Assembly: GCF_013410955.1 (NCBI RefSeq)
Contig: NZ_JACCCG010000003.1
Location: 1-64,000 of the forward strand
DNA: 64,000 bases
Direction: 5' to 3'
From: Microbacterium sp. AK009
GTDB lineage: Bacteria; Actinomycetota; Actinomycetes; Actinomycetales; Microbacteriaceae
Below, piece by piece: positions 24,802 to 33,491 of this stretch. The position numbers and the translations under genes were made by a program. The notes beneath the pieces are model-generated. The model was given only the letters and a program-made list of their open reading frames with translations, made no database searches and had not been told where the DNA came from. The stretch's first letter is position 1; each line of letters starts with the position of its first letter.

Positions 24802-25094
24802 CAGAAGCCGAAGTCGAAGTTCACAAACCAGGCGAAGAGCCCAGACGCGGCACCCAGGACCGCGGCAGCGATGAAAATCCAGAGGATGTTCTCTCCAGCC
24901 CATGTGCGGACCCGGTCGGAGGCCAGCCCTCGGAAGGCAAGGGCCGCTCCTGCGATGATCAGCATGATCAGGACGACGAGCATCGCGCCGGCGAGGATGT
25001 AGGACGCGATGACCTGGAATCCCTGGAAGAAGGGCGCAGAGAAATCGGGTTGGATGTCGGGGATGTCGACGTCGGTCGAGAGGATGCCGGTCAC
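24801..25094 (-). CDS. small two-span transfer protein
   Basis: A 97-aa protein starting at GTG 25094, with AAAGGAA just upstream; the longer frame is Arg/Pro noise. Two hydrophobic helices (IASYILAGAMLVVLIMLIIA; ILWIFIAAAVLGAASGLFAW). Size and topology resemble VirB2/VirB3-type components, and its position next to the TrbL-like gene supports this. The exact assignment is open. Confidence 0.65.
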   Translation of the reverse strand: MTGILSTDVDIPDIQPDFSAPFFQGFQVIASYILAGAMLVVLIMLIIAGAALAFRGLASDRVRTWAGENILWIFIAAAVLGAASGLFAWFVNFDFGF

Positions 25095-25114
25095 GGGGGT
25101 TCCTTTGTTCGTTG

Positions 25115-25729
25115 TCAGGTCAGGAGGATGCCGCGCGCGGCCATGAACGGGACGGGGTCGATCGATACCCCGTCGTGAATGACTTCGAAGTGGAGGTGGC
25201 ACCCGAACGAACGGCCGGTGTTGCCCTCGGCGCCCAAGGGCGTGCCGGGTGTCACAGCTTGCCCCTCACTGACGCGGAGTGAGCCCCACTGCATGTGCCC
25301 ATAGAGGGTGATGAGGCCGTCGCCGTGGTCGATGCGGACGGTGTTGCCCCACCCGCTGAGGGCACCAGCGCTGAGCACCGTGCCAGGACCGGCGGAGAAG
25401 ATCGGCGAGCCGCACCCCTGAGACATGTCGTAGCCCTTGTGCTGTACTGAGCAGAACCCGCACCCGGTGACGGGGTTGTGTCCGAACCCACGGCCGAAGG
25501 AGTACGGGCCAGCCATAGGGAGGCCCCAATCGCCTTGGGCCGTGGGAACTGGGCGTGTTGTGTCGGGCCCGTTGGCGACCGAGCTGCCTGCGATCGCGAG
25601 TGGGATCGCGATGAGCGGGGTGGCGGCGAACGCCGATACGAGAAGAACGAGGGTCAGTGCCCCGATCGCGATCTTGCGACCAATCCTCGTTTGGCCGAGG
25701 GCGGCGATCGCGGTGACCGGGGCCGGCAT
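25115..25729 (-). CDS. M23-family cell-wall peptidase
   Basis: A 204-aa protein with an N-terminal membrane anchor (IAIGALTLVLLVSAFAATPL) and an M23 (lysostaphin/LytM) domain. Zinc ligands are in HKGYDMS near residue 97 and HLHFEVIHDG near 177, with YGHMQWG between. It takes the VirB1 role: local opening of peptidoglycan for the transfer channel. It ends 20 bp before the next gene. Confidence 0.85.
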   Translation of the reverse strand: MPAPVTAIAALGQTRIGRKIAIGALTLVLLVSAFAATPLIAIPLAIAGSSVANGPDTTRPVPTAQGDWGLPMAGPYSFGRGFGHNPVTGCGFCSVQHKGYDMSQGCGSPIFSAGPGTVLSAGALSGWGNTVRIDHGDGLITLYGHMQWGSLRVSEGQAVTPGTPLGAEGNTGRSFGCHLHFEVIHDGVSIDPVPFMAARGILLT

Positions 25730-25730
25730 G

Positions 25731-26459
25731 TCAGGGCTCCACCGGCTCTGAGAGCAGTCGGACCACCTTGCAGTCCCCGGCCGCCTGGCTGGAATCGGGC
25801 GTGGGAACAGATGCCTCTCCGCACAGCACCTGCACGCTGAGGCGGGTCTGCTCCTCGTATGAGACCTCGCCGCCGGCGCCGTCGGAACGGGTGAAGGTGA
25901 TTGTGATGTCGGCTGTGCCGATCGACATATCGCCCGATTGGTCCTCGGGGACCGGCGAGAAGACGACGTCGCCGGTCGTTACGGAGCTGACTCTGCCGTC
26001 CTCGCCCGCGAGAGAGTCCCACTCCGCTTCCGGCAAGACGACGGTCTGGCGCATCTCGAGCTTCGCCGCTTCGAGTTCGGCGATGCGGTCAGCCTCTGAG
26101 GCGTAGCGCGTGTCCGGCGTGAACCACGTACCGAGGTAGGCGATCCATTCCTCGTACTCGGCCTTCGTGGTGTCGAAGGTCCCCGCCGCGGCTAGAGCCG
26201 CGCGGACGTATGCCTCGGGATCCGTAGTGATCGGCTCGGGCACCCATCCGCGGTTGATGACGGACTCGTCGACCACCGCGGTTGTGAGCGTGGGAGCCGG
26301 GTCGGGGGTGCTGGCGGAAATCGTTGTCGGATCGGGAGTGGGGGGAGCGGAGCCGGCATTGCTCAGCGAGGCGATGATGAGCGCCACGATGCCGATGATG
26401 AGGACGATTGCACCGATGACTGCCCACGCGATGCTGCGCCGGATCGTGCGTGCCGTCAT
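25731..26459 (-). CDS. VirB8/TcpC-like membrane-anchored transfer protein
   Basis: A 242-aa protein: one N-terminal span (WAVIGAIVLIIGIVALIIA), a Pro/Thr linker, then an extracytoplasmic domain with the size and alternating helix-strand pattern of NTF2-like VirB8/TcpC folds, and two cysteines near the end. The assignment depends on topology and operon position more than on motif. First gene of the operon. Confidence 0.6.
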   Translation of the reverse strand: MTARTIRRSIAWAVIGAIVLIIGIVALIIASLSNAGSAPPTPDPTTISASTPDPAPTLTTAVVDESVINRGWVPEPITTDPEAYVRAALAAAGTFDTTKAEYEEWIAYLGTWFTPDTRYASEADRIAELEAAKLEMRQTVVLPEAEWDSLAGEDGRVSSVTTGDVVFSPVPEDQSGDMSIGTADITITFTRSDGAGGEVSYEEQTRLSVQVLCGEASVPTPDSSQAAGDCKVVRLLSEPVEP

Positions 26460-26840
26460 GTCTGCTCCTCGCCTTCGAGAGCAGCGAATGTGCTGACCCA
26501 GGTCACCGGTCGTGACAGACGCTGTCCCGGCATCCTAAGCACGCAGGGAGTGGATCGCGAAAATCTATCTGATCTGGGATTTATCGCGTGCGCAGCGATA
26601 GCGCGAGGCGCCCGAGGGGTTGGCATCATCGCGTTGCGTCCCGATGCTACGTCGGCCCTCGTTGCCGTGTCTGTAGGTCTTTTGGGGGACAAGGTGACGC
26701 AGGCCGATCGAGCATCCCGTGCTCGGGCGGACGTTGTTAGCCTTGACATGAGTGCATGGTACATAGCTACACTCGCGGAGCAAAGCATTTTTTCATGCGG
26801 TTCTCTGGACTGACCCGGTGGTCAATCGAGAGAATGGGGT
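26460..26840. other. divergent promoter region of the transfer operon
   Basis: About 380 bp between the leftward transfer operon and the rightward winged-helix gene. Overlapping frames exist on both strands but show no protein-like pattern. It presumably holds both promoters and the operator of the adjacent regulator; I could not single out one palindrome. Confidence 0.45.
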
Positions 26841-27158
26841 GTGCCCAAATACGCCCGCCCCGCGAACAGCGATCGCGCGGAGGACCCTATCGAAGCGTTC
26901 GGGAACCGGCTACGAACCGGCATCATCGGCTACTTGAGAGAGCATCCGAACTCGTCTCGCGCTGAGATCTCCGCTGCGCTTGGGGTTCCCTCGCCAACCG
27001 TCTTCAACGCACTGGAAAAAATGTTGGATGCCGGGCTGCTCGTTGCAGACCCGCCGCGCGAACAGTGGGAGCGAGGGGGTCGGGTCCGTTACAGCGTGGA
27101 CGGCCAGTTGGTGTCGCTGCTCTACCTGCAGCTCGGGCAGGCGCTCGGGGAAGTGTAG
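26841..27158 (+). CDS. winged-helix regulator
   Basis: A 105-aa protein from GTG 26841. Helix-turn-helix: RTGIIGYLREHPNSSRAEIS, AALGVPSPTVFNALEKMLDA, then the wing ADPPREQWERGGRVRYSV. This is the pattern of small ArsR/MarR-like regulators that control mobile elements. Divergent from the transfer operon, so it is a candidate repressor of conjugation (inference). Ribosome binding site weak. Confidence 0.7.
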   Translation: MPKYARPANSDRAEDPIEAFGNRLRTGIIGYLREHPNSSRAEISAALGVPSPTVFNALEKMLDAGLLVADPPREQWERGGRVRYSVDGQLVSLLYLQLGQALGEV

Positions 27159-27470
27159 GGCCGTCAGCGAAGTCGCGTTGCCTCTCGCAACTGAGCCACC
27201 ACGGAAACACCTTGCCGTGGAATTCTGCCCCATCGTCGGCGCTTGGAGCGCCAGTCCAGGCCGCGGATTCGATGACGGCGTGGACAGTTCGTGCGCAGAG
27301 TTGTCAGTCGTCCTTGGCTGTAGCGAGATAGGTCGCTCGAGCCGAAGCTCAGCGGTCCGCGGCCAGGCTCGTTTTGTTTGCCGGCGACGTCGTCATCGTC
27401 ACCGTGGGCGCGTGCCGTCGCGTAGATCGCGGGGAGGCTGAGGTGTCGCTGGCGACGGCTTGAGCGGCCG
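27159..27470. other. gene-free stretch
   Basis: About 310 bp between the regulator and a decayed transporter gene. No frame with protein-like composition, no hairpin of note. It may be further decayed sequence of the same transporter locus. Confidence 0.35.
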
Positions 27471-27700
27471 TAAGGAACACCTCATCGTGACGACCTGCGT
27501 GTCCCTCGGGCTGTCATAGCCATCATCGTCGGAGCCGCGCTCGGGCTGGCAAGTGCAGTGATGCAGTGTCGACAGGCGAGGCTCTCGCGGATCTCGGGAT
27601 CCACGGCGACTCAGCGGGTGCCCTGTTGTGCGGTGGGAGCCGGTGTTGCGGTGACGGGGGTGACGTCCGCGGCGGTTTCGTCTTGGCCCGGTGCCGAGAG
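27471..27700 (+). pseudogene. remnant of a FecCD-type siderophore ABC permease
   Basis: One frame reads DDLRVPRAVIAIIVGAALGL and continues ASAVMQ, matching the conserved LRxPR...GAALxLAGxxMQ segment of FecCD permeases. It then shifts frame to GEALADLGIHGDSAGALL (family: NPLADPGILGVNAGAAL) and shifts again to VGAGVAVTGVTSAAV. At least two frameshifts and no start or stop of the full gene, so it is a decayed fragment. It marks an old insertion or deletion boundary next to the transfer module. Confidence 0.7.
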
Positions 27701-27849
27701 GGCGTTCAGAGTGTCGGCCGGAGGGAATCGTTACGCACGACCGGCAATGCATACCGGAGGTGTGTTCAGGGGGAAACCGGCCACACCGCTCGCGTACGTC
27801 CTCAGACGAGCGATACCACAAAGAGAAACCCCGGGTCTTTCAAGAGTAG

Positions 27850-28449
27850 TCACTCCCGCCACACATGGGTCCCAGGCGCGACGTGGATGATTGACCGGCG
27901 CGAGAGGTCCTCGGCTCTGGGACTTTGATCTTTGAGAGCGCTGTCCACGGAGATGGTGGGGTCGAGCAGAGTGGCGGCGTCGACGTCGCGGTCGAAGGTG
28001 CTCACTGTCTCCTGTTCAAACGCAGTCGGCCGGGGAGGGTCATCGACAGAAGAACCTGGTGGCGGGGGGCGGCTTCCAGGGGAGGGTCGGCTGCTGCGTT
28101 CGGCAGTTCGGGTGAGGAGTGCGGCGGCGACGCCTGCGCGGCCGAGGGTATTTGCGTGGGCGAAGGCGTGCTGTACGTGGTGGTGGGTTCCTTGCCAGGG
28201 CTGTTGTGTCCAGGGCAGGGTGGGGTCTTGGTAGACCGTGAGGACGGCGTAGAGGATGAGTTGTTCTGTTGCCGCGAAGGAGGTCCTTTTTTGGGGACCG
28301 ATGTTGCGGAGCAGGAATAGTCCGCCGCAGAAGGGGTCGACGGAGGCGGCATGGAGGAGGTCCGCTGCTTCCGGCGTCCCGGTGGCCAGGTGGCGTAGCC
28401 ACGCGTGAACGAAGTTATTGATGTCGAGGTCGCCGAGGATGTAGAGCAA
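27850..28449 (-). CDS. hypothetical protein, 199 aa, paralogue of the broken gene at 33989-34527
   Basis: Starts MLYILGDLDINNFVHAWLRH; a predicted helical soluble protein with GGLFLLRNIGP, EQLILYAVLTVYQD and AFAHANTLGRAGVAAALL, then a Pro-rich linker and DRDVDAATLLDPTISVDSAL. A second, frameshifted copy of the family lies 6 kb away. No catalytic residues stand out. Neighbours are stress and envelope proteins. Function unknown. Confidence 0.6.
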   Translation of the reverse strand: MLYILGDLDINNFVHAWLRHLATGTPEAADLLHAASVDPFCGGLFLLRNIGPQKRTSFAATEQLILYAVLTVYQDPTLPWTQQPWQGTHHHVQHAFAHANTLGRAGVAAALLTRTAERSSRPSPGSRPPPPGSSVDDPPRPTAFEQETVSTFDRDVDAATLLDPTISVDSALKDQSPRAEDLSRRSIIHVAPGTHVWRE

Positions 28450-28715
28450 ACGGCCTTCTCCTTCCGACCAGGGGAAGCGATTGCGTGCGGGGCCGGTGAC
28501 GCGAAATGGGGGCTATCAGGTGTTCACAGTCGTACAGATTCGCGATTGCGGGAAGGACTTTCGTCCTACCCGCGGCATTTGGACCCCACGGGTGGGGCCC
28601 GGCACAAGCGGTCTGCACGTTTCTGGTGATCGCCTGGATCGAGACGGGAGTGTCGATGTGCTCGGACAGCCGCCAGCGTGGTCACGGCGGACGCGGTCGC
28701 GCGTACACAGGCATC
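28450..28715. other. gene-free stretch
   Basis: The upstream region of the 27850-28449 gene; frames on both strands are Arg/Gly/Pro-rich and unconvincing. Followed on the right by two hairpins. Confidence 0.4.
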
Positions 28716-28750
28716 ACCCCGCGTCCGCCCGTGTCTGGCGGACGCGGGGT
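28716..28750. terminator. hairpin, probable terminator
   Basis: A perfect 14-bp stem (ACCCCGCGTCCGCC at 28716-28729, complement at 28737-28750) with a 7-base loop. On the plus strand it is followed by TTTG. Placed between two minus-strand genes, it is the second of two hairpins after the PRC-barrel gene. Confidence 0.65.
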
Positions 28751-28769
28751 TTGTCGCCCGCCGGGTGAG

Positions 28770-28806
28770 GATGATCCCCAGGGAGGGGTCCACCCCGGGG
28801 GATCAT
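28770..28806 (-). terminator. terminator of the PRC-barrel gene
   Basis: GATGATCCCC (28770-28779) pairs with GGGGATCATC (28797-28806), and an inner GGGGT/ACCCC pair lies in the loop. It is 15 bp after the stop codon of the 28821-29621 gene. Confidence 0.7.
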
Positions 28807-28820
28807 CACCTAGCGAGCTT

Positions 28821-29621
28821 TTAGCGGTCCATGGGGCGGGCGTCGTCGTCCAGTTCGATTCGTTCTTTACGGACGTCGGCGTCGACAGTCTCGGTGTCAG
28901 TGACGGCCTCGGTGTCGAGTCGGACGCGTTCGACGGGAACGGTCTCTTTGTCGATCACCGGGCGTTCTTTGGTGAGGACGACTTCGTGTTCTTCCTCGCT
29001 GATGTCGGGACCGGTGAGGGCGTCGTCGGCGTTGGCGTCGGTGATGGGTTCCCGCTCGAGGCGCACCTCTTCTCGGGTGACGGGCACGGTGACGGTTTCG
29101 TGTTCGGTGACCACGTACTTCCGGAGCCTGGCCCGCCCGGTCTCGACCCGTTCGGTGCCCACGCGCAGCTGCTCTTCGGAACGGGTCATCGCGTCATCCG
29201 TGGTCGGCCCTGAGGTGTCGTACCCGTCTGACGCAGACGCGTACGCGCCGGCATCTTCACGGCCGATGCCACCGCCACTGAAGGTGTCGGCGTCGTCGGC
29301 GGGGGCGCTGCTGACCTGGTAGTACTCATACAGTTGATCTTCTTCGGCGTCGGTGAGGTCGGTGTCGGTATCGACGCGGGGGGCGTCTTTGACTTCGTCC
29401 TTCGAGTAGGGGACCCGCAGCTCCCCGTCCGCGGTAGCGTCGGCCCGGTCCAGCGGGACGAAGGACTCGGAGGTGCCGAACAGGCCGGTGACAACAGTGG
29501 CCCAGTTGGGGCGGCCGGTGTCGGGGTCGACGTAGATCTGTCCGACGGTTCCGATCTTGTGACCATCGGTATCGGTGACGTTTCCGCCGATGAGGCTGGC
29601 GATGTTCTGTTCACTGATCAT
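28821..29621 (-). CDS. PRC-barrel and DUF2382 (YsnF-like) stress protein
   Basis: A 266-aa protein. Residues 1-90 form a PRC-barrel (IGGNVTDTDGHKIGTVGQIY, VPLDRADATADGELRVPYSK). Residues 155-260 form DUF2382 (LRKYVVTEHETVTVPVTREE, VVLTKERPVIDKETVPVERV). The linker is Gly/Asp/Ser-rich. Strongly acidic. Such proteins are widespread in actinobacteria and linked to general stress; the mechanism is unknown. ATG at 29621 with AAAGGAAG upstream. Confidence 0.85.
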   Translation of the reverse strand: MISEQNIASLIGGNVTDTDGHKIGTVGQIYVDPDTGRPNWATVVTGLFGTSESFVPLDRADATADGELRVPYSKDEVKDAPRVDTDTDLTDAEEDQLYEYYQVSSAPADDADTFSGGGIGREDAGAYASASDGYDTSGPTTDDAMTRSEEQLRVGTERVETGRARLRKYVVTEHETVTVPVTREEVRLEREPITDANADDALTGPDISEEEHEVVLTKERPVIDKETVPVERVRLDTEAVTDTETVDADVRKERIELDDDARPMDR

Positions 29622-29677
29622 TCGTGTGCTTCCTTTCAGGAGAGAGGTGTCGCGGCGAGAGGATCATGGGGGAGGGG

Positions 29678-30337
29678 TTAGCGGCCGAGGCCGACGCGGT
29701 CCACTTTGCGGTGGTACCGCATCCCGGCGAGACCGCCGAGGATGGCGCCGAGGAGGGTGATGAGGGCGGCGCCGATGGCGGTGAGGATGCCGGTCGTGGT
29801 CGCGGTTTCAGGGGTAACGGGGATGCGGGGGAACCCTTGCAGGTTTCCCAGGATGTCCCACTGGGCGCCGGCGATGGCGGTGATGATGGCCACGACGATG
29901 GCGATCACGATCGCCCACAACCACACCGCGATGCCCTGCTTGGCGCCGCTGAACCGTGCCATCCGGCCGGCGACGTACCCGCCGGCAAAGTACGCGATCA
30001 GCAAGACGAGGCCGATCACGATCGCGCTGACCACGGTGGCGGTGCCGGGGTCACTGGCCGCGGCGTCGGCGGCTTCGGTGGGGTTGGTGTTTGTGCCTAA
30101 CCCGATCGCTCCACCGATCGCGGCGACCAGGGCGGTGAGGAGCACGGTGGTGCCCATAGCGGTGAGCCACCCGAAGAACGCGGAACCGAATTTGAAGCCC
30201 CCGAACTCGGCTTTCTCCCGCTCCACCACACCGTGTCGAGCGGTGTGTGTCTTTTCAACATGGACGGCGGCGCTGTCTGAGGTGGCGTCATAGACCGGCG
30301 CGCCCGGCGCCCGGTCAGGAGTGTCATGGCTGCTCAT
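29678..30337 (-). CDS. four-span membrane protein, possibly stress-linked
   Basis: A 219-aa protein from the ATG at 30337 (MSSHDTPDRAPGAPVYD); the longer frame to 30454 is unlikely. A 50-residue hydrophilic N-terminus, then four helices (FFGWLTAMGTTVLLTALVAA, VVSAIVIGLVLLIAYFAGGY, IAVWLWAIVIAIVVAIITAI, ILTAIGAALITLLGAILGGL) and a short basic tail. The gene lies 56 bp upstream of the PRC-barrel gene on the same strand, so they are probably cotranscribed. Confidence 0.65.
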   Translation of the reverse strand: MSSHDTPDRAPGAPVYDATSDSAAVHVEKTHTARHGVVEREKAEFGGFKFGSAFFGWLTAMGTTVLLTALVAAIGGAIGLGTNTNPTEAADAAASDPGTATVVSAIVIGLVLLIAYFAGGYVAGRMARFSGAKQGIAVWLWAIVIAIVVAIITAIAGAQWDILGNLQGFPRIPVTPETATTTGILTAIGAALITLLGAILGGLAGMRYHRKVDRVGLGR

Positions 30338-30506
30338 GCCCCCGAAGGTAAGCGGCGCACCACGGTGTACGGAGCCCGGTTGCCCGCACCACAGTTTCCG
30401 CGTACCCTTCGCCCGCTTACACCGTAAGCAACTGGTGCGACGTCCGACCTGCATCTTGTCGCGCGTCCGTCGGGGCGTCCCCCCGGCCGCTGGCTGGGGT
30501 GGCCGA

Positions 30507-31223
30507 TTATTGGGTGAGTTCGTGGTTGAGGCGGTCCAGGAGTGCTTCGAGGGAGATCTCGAATTCCTCGGCCGCGCGATCTTCGCTCAGCAGAGGGCGG
30601 AGGCGGTTGACTTCCGGGAAGTTGTCGAGGTCGACGCGGCCGTCCCGTTCGGGGAGGGCGGCGTCTCCTTCGTCGAGGGGTTCTTCGACGGGGCTAGTTT
30701 CGGCGCCGCGGACGGCGGCTTCTAGGAGCAAATGACCGAGGAGGAAGCTGCTGAACGCACGGTAGGCATTCACCGCTTGAGAGTCGGTGAACCCGTGACC
30801 GAGGAGGGTGGCCAGGAAGGTGTCCACGACGTCCACGCTGCGTAGCGGTGGCCGCAGCCACGGCGCAGCGGGGTGGCGGGTGGCGACCAGCGGAAACGCA
30901 TGGGGGTGGGCGATCGCGATCCGGCGGACACGGTGCGCCATGGCTTGCAGGAAGCCCTGCCAATGAACGGTGAGGTCCTCGTCGAGGCCTGTGGTGAGGT
31001 CTCGCATCAGCAGCGCCACGATCCCCTCGAGGAGATCTTCACGGCCATGCACATGCCGGTACAGCGACATTGCCTCCACGCCGAGCTCCTGCGCCAGAGA
31101 CCTCATCGACAGCCCCTGCGCGCCGGACTGATCGATCTGCGCGAGCGCGGTGGTGATGATGAGGTCTCGGCTCAGTCGGCCCCCCGGCTTGCCATCCGCG
31201 GTGTTCTTCCTCGTCCCTGCCAT
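30507..31223 (-). CDS. TetR-family regulator with TetR_C-type effector domain
   Basis: 238 aa from the ATG at 31223. N-terminal helix-turn-helix: LIITTALAQIDQSGAQGLSM, RSLAQELGVEAMSLYRHVHG. The C-terminal domain resembles the tetracycline-repressor class C domain (HPHAFPLVATRHPAAPWLRP). Targets unknown; nearest candidates are its neighbours 29678-30337 and 31525-32301. Confidence 0.8.
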   Translation of the reverse strand: MAGTRKNTADGKPGGRLSRDLIITTALAQIDQSGAQGLSMRSLAQELGVEAMSLYRHVHGREDLLEGIVALLMRDLTTGLDEDLTVHWQGFLQAMAHRVRRIAIAHPHAFPLVATRHPAAPWLRPPLRSVDVVDTFLATLLGHGFTDSQAVNAYRAFSSFLLGHLLLEAAVRGAETSPVEEPLDEGDAALPERDGRVDLDNFPEVNRLRPLLSEDRAAEEFEISLEALLDRLNHELTQ

Positions 31224-31524
31224 CGTCCTACTCTCCACCCATCCGACCGCTCCGTGGCGCGGGTTGCTTCACACCGCCGACCTGATCCTCTTGTCGAGCA
31301 GGCTCCGGCAGCACATGCGAAGCGCCTTTACCGGGTCGAGATCGCCGATGTCAATGCGGTTTTTGAACTCACCTGCGACCGCCATGCTTACGGCGTAAGC
31401 GCAAATCGAGGGAGGCGATCTCCCCAGCGAGGGCGTGTCTTAGAGCGCACCTCACGCGGATGATCGTCCCCGTTTCACAGTGCGTGCGGGTGTCCGTGCG
31501 CTGTTACTCGAAGGAAACCGCTAA
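31224..31524. other. divergent intergenic region
   Basis: About 300 bp between the leftward TetR gene and the rightward channel-like gene. No convincing frame. It should contain both promoters and the TetR operator, but no strong palindrome stood out. Confidence 0.4.
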
Positions 31525-32301
31525 ATGAATACTCTCCCCGCCCTCCAGGACGCGTTGGCGGCCGTGCTCGCCTTCGTGCCGTTGTTCTTGTTGTTCTTGT
31601 TGATCCTGATCGTGGGTCTGATCGTTGCAAAGCTCCTATCGAAAGGGTTGGAGAAGCTGCTGGAAAAGGTCGGCTTCGATCGACTGGTGGAACGCGGCGG
31701 AATCAAAGGCGCGCTGGCGAAGTCGAAGCTGGACGCCTCCGACATCGTGGCGAAGATCGTGTACTACACGCTGGTGCTGTTCGTGCTGCAGTTCGCGTTC
31801 GGTGTCTTCGGCCCCAACCCGGTCAGCGACCTGCTGGAAGGGATCATCGCGTTCCTACCCAAGATCATTGTGGCGATCATCATCATCGTGATCGCGGCAG
31901 CGATCGCGGCGGGCGCGAAGACCCTGATCCAGAACACCCTCAGCGGGCTGTCCTATGGCAAAGTGCTCGCCAACATCGTGGCGGTGTTCATCCTGTTCCT
32001 CGGCGTCACCGCCGCGCTGAACCAGATCGAAGTGGCCACCACGGTCACCACCCCGATCCTGATCGCCGTGCTCGCAATCATCGCCGGTGTCATCATCGTC
32101 GGCGCCGGCGGCGGACTGATCAAGCCCATGCAGCAGCGATGGGAAGCGATGCTCACCAAGGCCGAGCAGGAAGCCCCCAAGATCCAGCAGGAAGCACAAA
32201 CCTCCCCCACCGTGGGTGAGCAGGCGCAGCAGGCAGCGAACCGGGTGCAGTATGCCACCCGCGAACAGCCGCAGCGTCCCCCGCTTCCCCCTCGCCCGTA
32301 A
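31525..32301 (+). CDS. mechanosensitive-channel-like membrane protein (conserved TM helix family)
   Basis: A 258-aa protein with five spans: LFLLFLLILIVGLIVAKLL, IVYYTLVLFVLQFAFGVFG, IIVAIIIIVIAAAIAAGAK, VLANIVAVFILFLGVTAAL, ILIAVLAIIAGVIIVGAGGG. The SKLDASDIVAKIV and TLIQNTLSGL stretches match the conserved TM-helix repeats of MscS-related proteins such as CmpX. It lacks the MscS beta domain; the tail is Gln/Ala-rich. GAAGGAAA site before the ATG. Confidence 0.75.
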   Translation: MNTLPALQDALAAVLAFVPLFLLFLLILIVGLIVAKLLSKGLEKLLEKVGFDRLVERGGIKGALAKSKLDASDIVAKIVYYTLVLFVLQFAFGVFGPNPVSDLLEGIIAFLPKIIVAIIIIVIAAAIAAGAKTLIQNTLSGLSYGKVLANIVAVFILFLGVTAALNQIEVATTVTTPILIAVLAIIAGVIIVGAGGGLIKPMQQRWEAMLTKAEQEAPKIQQEAQTSPTVGEQAQQAANRVQYATREQPQRPPLPPRP

Positions 32302-32311
32302 CTCAGACGTG

Positions 32312-32358
32312 GTCAGCCCGGGAGCGTCCCCATCGCGGGGCACCGCTCCCGGGTTGAC
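32312..32358 (+). terminator. terminator of the channel-like gene
   Basis: A 15-bp stem (32312-32326 with 32344-32358, one G-U pair) and an inner CCCC/GGGG pair in the loop, 11 bp after the stop codon. Confidence 0.75.
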
Positions 32359-32514
32359 CGCCTTATGGATGTCGGGCAAACCGACTACACGATCAGGGGA
32401 GAGGGGACCCCTCAACGCATCCCGACGCTGATATCGCCCGCGAGTCAACTCCAAGGGTGTGGTTGACGAGGCGGTCGCGAGCTGTCATTGTCTCCATCAC
32501 TTTGGGAGGAAGGA

Positions 32515-33423
32515 GTGAGCGTGCATGCCGATGAGGTGACTGTCGATGTTGGCACCGCCAGGGCCTTGATCACGACACAATTTCCCCGCTGGGAACACCT
32601 CGAGATCACCCCCGTCGGCGGCGCCGGGACGGTGAACACGATTTTCCGGATCGGCGATACCCTTACCGCCCGGTTCCCTCGACAACGTGCCACCCCCGCG
32701 GTGGGCCACCGAGCGATCCGGGAAGAGGCGGCCGCCCTGACGGAGTTCGAAAGGGTGTGCCCGGTCGCGGCTCCCCGTCCCGTCGCGCTGGGACACCCCG
32801 CCGCGGGGTACCCGATGCCGTGGCTGGTGCAGACCTGGGTGCCCGGGGATGTGACCACCCCGACCAGTGTCGCGGACTCGGCCAGTATCGCCTTCGACCT
32901 CGCCGAGCTCATCCACACCCTCCGCCACACCCCGGTGAAAGGTCGACGGTTTCGTGGGCGGGGAAGAGGGGGGAACCTCGGTGATCACGATGCCTGGGTC
33001 GCGCATTGCATCACCCAGGTCACCCCCCTCATGGATCCGCAACCGTTGCGGGAGCTGTGGGAGTACTTCCGTGCCCTGCCACCTAGCCGTCCGCACCTGA
33101 TGACCCACAGCGACCTGACCCCCTTCAACCTCCTCGTCAACGGGGAACAACTATGCGGGGTGCTCGATGCCGGCTGGTTCGGACCGGCCGACCCCGCCTT
33201 GGACCTCGTCTGCGGGTGGCACCTTCTCGACCACCCCGCTCGCACCGTGCTGCGGGGGGCGTTACAGTCCAGCCCGGTGGAATGGGCCCGCGGCGCCGCG
33301 TGGGCGTTCGTGCAAGCCATCGGCTTGGTCTGGTACTACCGCGCCACTAACCCCGCTATGGCCGCTCTCGGTGACACCACCCTGCACCGCCTTCTCACGA
33401 ACACCGACATCAACCCCGACTAA
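32515..33423 (+). CDS. aminoglycoside-phosphotransferase-family kinase
   Basis: 302 aa from GTG 32515 (GGGAGGAAG upstream; GTG 32521 is an alternative). APH motifs: Brenner motif HSDLTPFNLLV near residue 205 (catalytic Asp) and GVLDAGWFGPADPALDLVCG near 225 (metal-binding Asp), plus N-lobe VGGAGTVNTIFRIGDTL. The family phosphorylates aminoglycosides, macrolides or metabolites; the short N-lobe and context give no substrate, so resistance should not be assumed. Confidence 0.8.
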   Translation: MSVHADEVTVDVGTARALITTQFPRWEHLEITPVGGAGTVNTIFRIGDTLTARFPRQRATPAVGHRAIREEAAALTEFERVCPVAAPRPVALGHPAAGYPMPWLVQTWVPGDVTTPTSVADSASIAFDLAELIHTLRHTPVKGRRFRGRGRGGNLGDHDAWVAHCITQVTPLMDPQPLRELWEYFRALPPSRPHLMTHSDLTPFNLLVNGEQLCGVLDAGWFGPADPALDLVCGWHLLDHPARTVLRGALQSSPVEWARGAAWAFVQAIGLVWYYRATNPAMAALGDTTLHRLLTNTDINPD

Positions 33424-33491
33424 ACGAACCCGGGCGCGATAGATGCGGTAGCTCTCTCCGTCCGGGGCGCTGGGATGCTCACCCGGTCGGG

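Noticed and set aside
26456..26813. Overlapping open frames on both strands in the divergent promoter region
   Set aside because: No protein-like composition, no ribosome binding sites, and they overlap each other on opposite strands.
27566..27928. 120-codon plus-strand frame
   Set aside because: Its first part is one of the frames of the decayed FecCD gene and the rest runs antisense into the 27850-28449 gene; not an intact gene.
32515..33423. Calling the APH-family gene an aminoglycoside resistance gene
   Set aside because: The motifs show a phosphotransferase fold only; no feature identifies a drug substrate and the neighbours give no support.
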